Source: Bacteroidota bacterium
GTDB lineage: Bacteria > Bacteroidota > Bacteroidia > Bacteroidales > JADFUO01
Assembly (NCBI GenBank): GCA_030614305.1
Contig: JAUWKH010000001.1
Location: 1 to 23,829, forward strand
Reading direction: 5' to 3'
Length of the DNA stretch: 23,829 nucleotides
The notes under the pieces are model-generated. The model did no database searches. It worked only from the letters and a program-made list of their open reading frames with translations, and had not been told where the DNA came from. Every line of letters begins with the position of its first letter. The first letter of the stretch is position 1. Shown piece after piece: positions 18,165 through 23,829 of this stretch. The position numbers and the translations under genes were made by a program.

Positions 18165-18875
18165 TTATCTTCTTTTATGAGGTGCTTTGCCCCTTGGACC
18201 TGATTGTTTTGATTTTGAGCCTATACCGATAGTTGGCACCAACTCGGGTTTTCCGTATATTTCACCTTTACAAATCCACACTTTTATTCCAATCCTTCCA
18301 TAAGTTGTATGAGCTTCAGTTAGGGTATAATCAATATCAGCTCTTAAAGTATGAAGTGGTGTTCTTCCTTCTTTATACATTTCGCTACGTGCCATTTCTG
18401 CTCCTCCTAACCTGCCTGAAATCAAAACTTTGATTCCTTCTGCTCCTATTCTCATTGTTGAAGCTATAGCAGTTTTTATTGCCCTGCGGTATGAAATTCT
18501 TCCCTCAATTTGTTTTGCAATAGTATTTGCAACAATTACTGCATCTAGTTCAGGTCGCTTAATCTCAGAAATATTAATTTGAATTTCTTTTTTTGTTATC
18601 TTTTTCAACTCCTCTTTTAATCTATCAACTTCCTGTCCGCCTTTTCCGATTATTATTCCGGGACGAGCAGTAAAAATGTTTACAGTAACAAGTTTAAGTG
18701 TACGTTCAATAATAATTTTTGAAATACCTGCTTTTTCCAAACGGGCATGAAGGTATTTTCTTATTTTATCGTCTTCAATAAGTTTAGGTTCAAAATTTTT
18801 ACCACCGTACCAAATAGAATCCCATCCTTTTATGATTCCCAATCTTAAGCCTATTGGATTTGTTTTTTGTCCCAT
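18165..18875 (-). CDS. rpsC: 30S ribosomal protein S3
   Basis: Small-subunit head protein at the mRNA entry tunnel, with helicase function alongside S4 and S5. At 236 aa it is standard. It starts [20 protein letters not shown]. The KH domain shows the GKGG loop at residues 77-80 ([14 protein letters not shown]). The C-terminal domain has [20 protein letters not shown] and [20 protein letters not shown]. It ends in a basic tail (RGKAPHKRR). It starts 14 bp after rplV. Confidence 0.98.
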   Translation of the reverse strand: MGQKTNPIGLRLGIIKGWDSIWYGGKNFEPKLIEDDKIRKYLHARLEKAGISKIIIERTLKLVTVNIFTARPGIIIGKGGQEVDRLKEELKKITKKEIQINISEIKRPELDAVIVANTIAKQIEGRISYRRAIKTAIASTMRIGAEGIKVLISGRLGGAEMARSEMYKEGRTPLHTLRADIDYTLTEAHTTYGRIGIKVWICKGEIYGKPELVPTIGIGSKSKQSGPRGKAPHKRR

Positions 18876-18889
18876 TAAGTTATTATTAA

Positions 18890-19327
18890 TTATTTTTTAA
18901 TTTCTTTTAAATTATTTTCTTCATTAATTATTTTATCTCTGCTATCAAGGATTATAGTAACGTGATTAGAACGTTTTCTAATTCTGTGGGCTCGTCCCTG
19001 GGGTGCAGGTCTGATCCTTTTCAACTGCCTTGCACTGTCAACAGCTATTTCCTTAATATATAAGTTGCTGTCCTCAATTCTAACACCCTCGTTTTTAGCC
19101 TGCCAGTTTGCTATTGCCGAAAGCAGAAGTTTGTGCAACCTGTTTGAAGCTTCTTTAGGTGATTTTTTTAATACATGTAATGCTTTTTCAACATTCATCC
19201 CTTTAATCAAATCAGCTACTAATCTCATTTTTCTGGGTGAAGTAGGACAATTATTCAGTCTGGCAAAGAATTTATTTTTCCTTGCTTCATTTAATTGTTC
19301 TGCTCTTATATGTTTTCTTACTCCCAT
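18890..19327 (-). CDS. rplV: 50S ribosomal protein L22
   Basis: Binds all six domains of 23S rRNA; its long beta hairpin lines the exit tunnel next to L4. At 145 aa it is longer than E. coli L22 (110 aa). The excess is split between an N-terminal stretch before the conserved [16 protein letters not shown] and a charged C-terminal tail after [11 protein letters not shown]. The tunnel hairpin is visible as [20 protein letters not shown]. It lies 25 bp after rpsS. Confidence 0.97.
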   Translation of the reverse strand: MGVRKHIRAEQLNEARKNKFFARLNNCPTSPRKMRLVADLIKGMNVEKALHVLKKSPKEASNRLHKLLLSAIANWQAKNEGVRIEDSNLYIKEIAVDSARQLKRIRPAPQGRAHRIRKRSNHVTIILDSRDKIINEENNLKEIKK

Positions 19328-19352
19328 TTTTTAAAAATTTTAAAAATTAAAA

Positions 19353-19634
19353 TTATTTTCTTCCTTTATCCTTTTTTCTCCCTGCATGACCCCTGAATAT
19401 CCTTGTAGGAGCAAACTCGCCCAATTTATGACCAACCATATTCTCGGTTATATAAACAGGTATAAATTTATTTCCATTATGAACAGCAATAGTTTGTCCA
19501 ACAAAATCAGGAGAAATCATTGATGCTCTTGACCATGTTTTAATAACAGTTTTCTTCTTACTTCCACCGGTTTCAATAACTTTTTTCTCAAGTTTATAAT
19601 TTATAAAAGGACCTTTTTTTAGAGAACGACTCAT
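19353..19634 (-). CDS. rpsS: 30S ribosomal protein S19
   Basis: Small-subunit head protein that forms a dimer with S13 and bridges to the large subunit. At 93 aa it is exactly standard. It begins [19 protein letters not shown] and contains the family signature [20 protein letters not shown] followed by TRIFRGHAG and a lysine-rich end. It lies 21 bp after rplB. Confidence 0.98.
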   Translation of the reverse strand: MSRSLKKGPFINYKLEKKVIETGGSKKKTVIKTWSRASMISPDFVGQTIAVHNGNKFIPVYITENMVGHKLGEFAPTRIFRGHAGRKKDKGRK

Positions 19635-19655
19635 ATTAACAAATTTTAATTTTGA

Positions 19656-20480
19656 TTATTTCTTTCTTTTTTCAATAATATATTTATCTGAATACTTTTT
19701 CTTTGATCTTGTTTTAAATCCTTTAGCCGGCAATCCTTTTCTTGAACGCGGGTGACCTCCGGATGCTTTGCCTTCGCCCCCACCCATTGGATGATCAACA
19801 GGGTTCATTGCCACACCTCTTGTTCTGGGTCGCCTTCCAAGCCATCTGCTTCTTCCGGCTTTCCCTGAACGCTCAAGGCTATGGTCTAAATTTGATACCA
19901 TGCCGACAGTAGCTCTACAAGTTTGAAGAATCATCCTTGTTTCACCTGAAGGCAGTTTTATAATTGCAAATTTTCCATCCCTTGACATCAATTGTGCGTG
20001 TGAACCTGCACTTCTTGCTATCTTGGCTCCTGCTCCGGGTTTTAGTTCAATATTATGAATAATCGTTCCGAACGGGATTTCGCTTAAATACATTGTGTTT
20101 CCAATATCAGGAGAAACTCCTTTACCTGATACTATCTGCTGTCCCACTTCTAATCCGTGAGGAGCAACAATATATCTTTTTTCCCCATCAGTATAAAACA
20201 ATAATGCTATCCGCGATGTTCTGTTCGGATCATATTCTATTGTTTTTACTATTGCAGGAATACCTTCTTTCTCTCTTTTAAAATCAATTATCCTGTACTT
20301 TTGTTTATGACCACCACCCATGTATCTCATGGTCATTTTTCCTTCACTATTCCTTCCACCTGATTTTTTCTTCGGAGCTAATAATGATTTCTCCGGTTTC
20401 ATAGTTGTAATATCGTCAAATGCGCTTATTATTTTAAAGCGTTGACTGGGTGTTGTCGGTTTGTATTTCTTTAAAGCCAT
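19656..20480 (-). CDS. rplB: 50S ribosomal protein L2
   Basis: One of the most conserved large-subunit proteins; needed for subunit association and peptidyl-transferase activity. At 274 aa it is standard. The N-terminal OB-fold part has [20 protein letters not shown] and [20 protein letters not shown]. The SH3-like part has [20 protein letters not shown], and the C-terminal loop [17 protein letters not shown] contains H230, equivalent to the functionally important H229 of E. coli. It starts 3 bp after rplW. Confidence 0.98.
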   Translation of the reverse strand: MALKKYKPTTPSQRFKIISAFDDITTMKPEKSLLAPKKKSGGRNSEGKMTMRYMGGGHKQKYRIIDFKREKEGIPAIVKTIEYDPNRTSRIALLFYTDGEKRYIVAPHGLEVGQQIVSGKGVSPDIGNTMYLSEIPFGTIIHNIELKPGAGAKIARSAGSHAQLMSRDGKFAIIKLPSGETRMILQTCRATVGMVSNLDHSLERSGKAGRSRWLGRRPRTRGVAMNPVDHPMGGGEGKASGGHPRSRKGLPAKGFKTRSKKKYSDKYIIEKRKK

Positions 20481-20483
20481 CTT

Positions 20484-20774
20484 TTAAATATTGCTGTAAA
20501 AATCAATTGTTTCACCTTCAGCTAATGTAACTATAGCTTTTTTATATGATTTGGATTTTCCGGTAATAAGCCCGGCTTTTGTAGAACGCGATTTGGTTTT
20601 GCCTGAATAATTCATCGTGTTCACAGATTTAACTTCAACTCCATAAATTTCTTCTACTGCTTCTTTGATTTGAAGTTTATTTGCGGTTTTTTGAACAATA
20701 AAACCAAATCTGTTTAATTTCTCGCCCAAACTTGTCATTTTTTCTGTTATCACCGGCTTTATTATAATACTCAT
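20484..20774 (-). CDS. rplW: 50S ribosomal protein L23
   Basis: Exit-tunnel rim protein and the docking site for trigger factor and SRP. At 96 aa it is standard. It begins MSIIIKPVITEKMTSLGEKL, followed by the conserved KTANKLQIKEAVEEIYGVEV and VNTMNYSGKTKSRSTKAGL. It starts 26 bp after rplD and ends 3 bp before rplB. Confidence 0.98.
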   Translation of the reverse strand: MSIIIKPVITEKMTSLGEKLNRFGFIVQKTANKLQIKEAVEEIYGVEVKSVNTMNYSGKTKSRSTKAGLITGKSKSYKKAIVTLAEGETIDFYSNI

Positions 20775-20800
20775 TGTTTTTATATTTATTATTTATATTA

Positions 20801-21427
20801 TTATGCGAATAATTCCTCAATTTCTTTTAAAGAACTTTCAGAAATCAATAAGCTGTTTGCATTTAATATATCATAAGTATTTATACTTGATGCTTTTGCA
20901 ATTTTAGTTTTTTTTACGTTCCGTGATGATAAGTATATATTTTCTTTTGTTTCCTTAAGAATTAATAATGTTTTTGAGTCTGCAAGATTAAAGCTATTTA
21001 AGAACTCAATATAATTTTTAGTTTTAGGAGAATCAAAATCAAAATCTTCAAGAATAAAAATATTATTATCTTTTGCTTTATAAGTTAAAGCAGATTTACG
21101 GGCTATTCTTTTAAGTTTTTTATTAAGCTTAAAGTTGTAATCTCTCGGATGAGGACCAAAAGCCCTGCCTCCACCTCTGAATATTGGTGATTTAATATCA
21201 CCGGCACGAGCAGTTCCTGTTCCTTTTTGCCTTTTGATTTTTCTTCTGCTTCCGGATACAGCATTTCTTTCTTTTGTGCTATGTGAACCTTGTCTTTTAT
21301 TTGCCATAATTTGTTTTACATCCAAATAAATAGCATTATCATTAGGTTCAATAGCAAAAATTGAATCGCTTAATTCTACTTTTTTCGTAGTTTTATCTCC
21401 GGTAATTTTATATACTGCTAACTCCAT
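20801..21427 (-). CDS. rplD: 50S ribosomal protein L4
   Basis: Lines the exit tunnel opposite L22 and in E. coli also represses the S10 operon. At 208 aa it is standard. The extended tunnel loop is clear: [20 protein letters not shown], then [20 protein letters not shown]. The start ATG lies inside the end of rplC, giving a 10-nt overlap; this start produces the expected N-terminus [19 protein letters not shown]. The overlap suggests coupled translation of L3 and L4. Confidence 0.97.
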   Translation of the reverse strand: MELAVYKITGDKTTKKVELSDSIFAIEPNDNAIYLDVKQIMANKRQGSHSTKERNAVSGSRRKIKRQKGTGTARAGDIKSPIFRGGGRAFGPHPRDYNFKLNKKLKRIARKSALTYKAKDNNIFILEDFDFDSPKTKNYIEFLNSFNLADSKTLLILKETKENIYLSSRNVKKTKIAKASSINTYDILNANSLLISESSLKEIEELFA

Positions 21428-22047
21428 CTTTCAATAATTAAATATGAATTTTTCGGACCGGGCACTGCACCCTTAACAATTATCAAATTTTTCTCAGGAA
21501 TAATTTTCAATACCTTCAGGTTTATCACTTTTACACGATTACCGCCGGTTCTGCCGGCCATTCGCATACCTTTAAAAACCCGTGAAGGATAAGATGATGC
21601 TCCTATCGAACCAGGCGCTCTCAATCTGTTATGCTGACCATGTGTGGCATCACCAACACCTTTGAAATTATACCGTTTCACAACTCCCTGGAAACCTTTT
21701 CCTTTTGAAGTTCCGACAACATCAATAAATTCACCCTCAACAAATATATCCACAGTTAAAACATCACCATATTTCTTTTGGTGCCCTGCTTCAAATCTGC
21801 TGAATTCCCTTACAATTTTTTTGGGCGTAACTCCTGCTTTTGCAAAATGCCCCTTTAATGCTTTTGAAACATGCTTTTCACTTTTCTCATTATAAGCTAA
21901 CTGAATCGCATCATATCCATCATTGGCTTTTGTTCGCACCTGTGTTACGACACATGGCCCAGCTTCAATAACAGTGCATGGTAAATTTTTACCATCATCG
22001 CTGAAAATGCTGGTCATTCCTATTTTTTTTCCAATTAATCCTGACAT
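21418..22047 (-). CDS. rplC: 50S ribosomal protein L3
   Basis: Assembly-initiating large-subunit protein whose central loop reaches the peptidyl-transferase centre. At 209 aa it is standard. It begins [20 protein letters not shown] and contains [40 protein letters not shown] and [20 protein letters not shown]. The Gln in GQHNR corresponds to the site methylated by PrmB in E. coli. It follows rpsJ by 25 bp. Confidence 0.98.
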   Translation of the reverse strand: MSGLIGKKIGMTSIFSDDGKNLPCTVIEAGPCVVTQVRTKANDGYDAIQLAYNEKSEKHVSKALKGHFAKAGVTPKKIVREFSRFEAGHQKKYGDVLTVDIFVEGEFIDVVGTSKGKGFQGVVKRYNFKGVGDATHGQHNRLRAPGSIGASSYPSRVFKGMRMAGRTGGNRVKVINLKVLKIIPEKNLIIVKGAVPGPKNSYLIIERWS

Positions 22048-22072
22048 TTTATATATAATTTTATATATATAA

Positions 22073-22378
22073 CTAAACTTTAATCTCTACTTCAACTCCA
22101 CTGGGTAATTCCAGTTTCATCAATGCATCAATAGTTTTAGTAGTTGTACTGTAAATATCTAAAAGTCTTTTATATGAACATAGTTGAAATTGCTCTCTTG
22201 ATTTTTTATTAACAAAAGTCGCTTTTAAAACTGTATATATTTTTTTATTCGTTGGTAATGGTATTGGTCCGTTAACAACCGCACCCGTTGATTTTACAGT
22301 TTTTACGATTTTTTCGGCAGATTTATCTACCAAATTATGATCGTATGATTTTAACTTTATTCTAATTTTTTGACTCAT
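22073..22378 (-). CDS. rpsJ: 30S ribosomal protein S10 / NusE
   Basis: Small-subunit head protein that also joins NusB and NusG in antitermination. At 101 aa it is standard. It begins [20 protein letters not shown] and contains the loop [20 protein letters not shown] and [20 protein letters not shown], ending [14 protein letters not shown]. It follows fusA by 44 bp with no tuf gene between them. Confidence 0.98.
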   Translation of the reverse strand: MSQKIRIKLKSYDHNLVDKSAEKIVKTVKSTGAVVNGPIPLPTNKKIYTVLKATFVNKKSREQFQLCSYKRLLDIYSTTTKTIDALMKLELPSGVEVEIKV

Positions 22379-22422
22379 GTTATTTTATTTTTATTAATAA
22401 AAACAATTTCTATATTTTTATC

Positions 22423-23829
22423 TTAACAATTCACCACATACCCCTTAATCTTATATAAAACCTCATCGGTAATACCCTGAGGCACTTCGGCATAATGCGA
22501 AAATTCAAGGTTTGAAGTTGCCCTTCCTGATGTAATTGTTCTTAAGGCTGTAACATATCCGAACATTTCTACCAATGGTACTTTTGCATGTATTACCTGA
22601 GTACCTATTTTTGAAACTACATCTTCAAGCTGTCCTCTTCTTTTATTTATATCGCTTGTAACTACTCCTATATATTCATTCGGAGTGATAATTTCGGTTT
22701 TCATAATAGGTTCAAGTAAAACCTGTTTGGCTTTTTTACATGCTTTTTTATATGCCAGACTTGCGGCAATTTCAAATGATAATGAATCGGAATCAACGTT
22801 ATGGTATGATCCGTCAAGCAAAATAACTTTTAAATTATCCATCGGGAACCCTACTAACGCTCCATTCATCATTGCAGACCTAAATCCTTTTTCAATTGCC
22901 GGAATATATTCTTTTGGAATGTTTCCACCCTTAACTTTATTTATAAATTGCAATCCCTTAATCCCTTCATCAGTAGGTGAAACTTCCACTATAATATCAG
23001 CAAATTTGCCTCTGCCTCCTGATTGTTTTTTATATATTTCTCTATGTTTAACAGTATCAACAATTGCTTCTTTATAAGCCACCTGTGGTATTCCCTGATT
23101 ACAATCAACATAAAATTCCCTTTTTAACCTGTCAATTATTATTTCAAGGTGCAATTCACCCATACCATTAATAATTGTCTGCCCTGTTTCTTCATCAACT
23201 CTAACAGTAAAAGTAGGGTCTTCTTCAGCCAGTTTATTTAATGCAATACTCAGCTTATCAACTTCCTCCTGGGTCTTCGGCTCAATTGCCATACTGATCA
23301 CCGGCTCAGGAAATGAAATTTTTCCAAGTATTAAAGGATGTTTGATATCTGTAAGCGAATCGCCTGTACGAATTAGTTTAAAACCGATAGCAGCACCAAT
23401 ATCACCTGCTTCAATTTTTTTCATGGGTTTTTGTTTATTTGCATGTATCTGCATGATACGGGCAATGCGCTCTTTTTTATTGGTATTTGCATTCAGCACA
23501 TAAGAACCTGCATCCAGAGAACCTGAATAAACTCTGAAAAATGCTACTCTTCCAACATAAGGATCAGTAGTTATTTTAAATGCCAACGAACTGAACGGTT
23601 CTTTTGGGTCGGCTTTTCTAATTTCTTCTTTATTTGTATATGGATTTATTCCGGTAACAGGAGGGACATCAAGAGGGGATGGTAAAAAGGCTACTACTGC
23701 ATCAATCAATCTCTGCACACCTTTATTTTTAAATGAGGAACCGCAAATAACAGGTGTAATCCTCATCTCAATGGTTGCTTTTCTAACAGCTGATATTATA
23801 TCATCTTCTGATATTAATTCGGGATTTTC
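22423..23829 (-). CDS. fusA: Elongation factor G, C-terminal two thirds (5' truncated by window)
   Basis: GTPase that drives translocation of tRNA and mRNA and, with RRF, ribosome recycling. The frame is open to the window edge, giving 468 residues. It enters as [20 protein letters not shown], just before the conserved [17 protein letters not shown], so about 235 residues with all GTP-binding motifs are missing; the Met at 23766 is internal. Domain II ([20 protein letters not shown]), domain III ([38 protein letters not shown]), domain IV ([27 protein letters not shown]) and domain V ([28 protein letters not shown]) all follow in order. Its place directly upstream of rpsJ marks it as the primary EF-G of the str operon. 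Confidence 0.98.
   Translation of the reverse strand, partial: ENPELISEDDIISAVRKATIEMRITPVICGSSFKNKGVQRLIDAVVAFLPSPLDVPPVTGINPYTNKEEIRKADPKEPFSSLAFKITTDPYVGRVAFFRVYSGSLDAGSYVLNANTNKKERIARIMQIHANKQKPMKKIEAGDIGAAIGFKLIRTGDSLTDIKHPLILGKISFPEPVISMAIEPKTQEEVDKLSIALNKLAEEDPTFTVRVDEETGQTIINGMGELHLEIIIDRLKREFYVDCNQGIPQVAYKEAIVDTVKHREIYKKQSGGRGKFADIIVEVSPTDEGIKGLQFINKVKGGNIPKEYIPAIEKGFRSAMMNGALVGFPMDNLKVILLDGSYHNVDSDSLSFEIAASLAYKKACKKAKQVLLEPIMKTEIITPNEYIGVVTSDINKRRGQLEDVVSKIGTQVIHAKVPLVEMFGYVTALRTITSGRATSNLEFSHYAEVPQGITDEVLYKIKGYVVNC

Noticed and set aside
23764..23766. ATG as the start of the EF-G reading frame
   Set aside because: The frame stays open to the window edge and the 21 upstream codons match EF-G sequence, so this Met is internal.

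Overview
The window looks like chromosomal DNA of a low-GC member of the Bacteroidota, probably an uncultured Bacteroidales-like lineage. Four things point there: fusA runs straight into rpsJ with no tuf and secY into map with no adk; promoters resemble the Bacteroidota form TTG-N19-TAnnTTTG; genes mostly lack Shine-Dalgarno sequences; and zinc-free L36, S14 and S4 occur next to a signal-peptide protein with a SPOR domain. The lineage is inferred, not shown by a marker comparison.

Left part (1-5786). At the left edge is the 5' end of a minus-strand gene whose N-terminus resembles Bacteroidota M23 (LytM-type) peptidases. It diverges from alaS (alanyl-tRNA synthetase, complete). The gap between them holds a good minus-strand promoter and a weaker plus-strand one, directly adjacent. 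After alaS come two plus-strand envelope genes: a secreted TPR protein with an unrecognised N-terminal region, then an outer-membrane beta-barrel protein carrying a basic Q/K/E-rich helix and a C-terminal SPOR domain.

Right part (5882-23829, all minus strand, read right to left). This is the merged str/S10/spc/alpha cluster: fusA (5' truncated by the window), rpsJ, rplC, rplD, rplW, rplB, rpsS, rplV, rpsC, rplP, rpmC, rpsQ, rplN, rplX, rplE, rpsN, rpsH, rplF, rplR, rpsE, rpmD, rplO, secY, map, infA, rpmJ, rpsM, rpsK, rpsD, rpoA, rplQ. That is 31 genes, 26 of them ribosomal proteins, with no convincing internal terminator. An intrinsic terminator follows rplQ, and eno (enolase) lies beyond it. 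rpmJ (38 aa) and rpmD (59 aa) were found by reading the gaps.

The cluster supplies core ribosomal proteins, translocation factor EF-G, initiation factor IF-1, the RNA polymerase alpha subunit, the translocon channel SecY and the methionine aminopeptidase that trims new chains. I found no tRNA, rRNA, CRISPR array, insertion sequence or phage gene, and no gene-free stretch above about 300 bp. I do not see a new multi-gene system here. The most unusual items are the barrel-SPOR protein and its TPR partner, the long charged tail on L17, and isolated Shine-Dalgarno sequences in a genome that otherwise avoids them.
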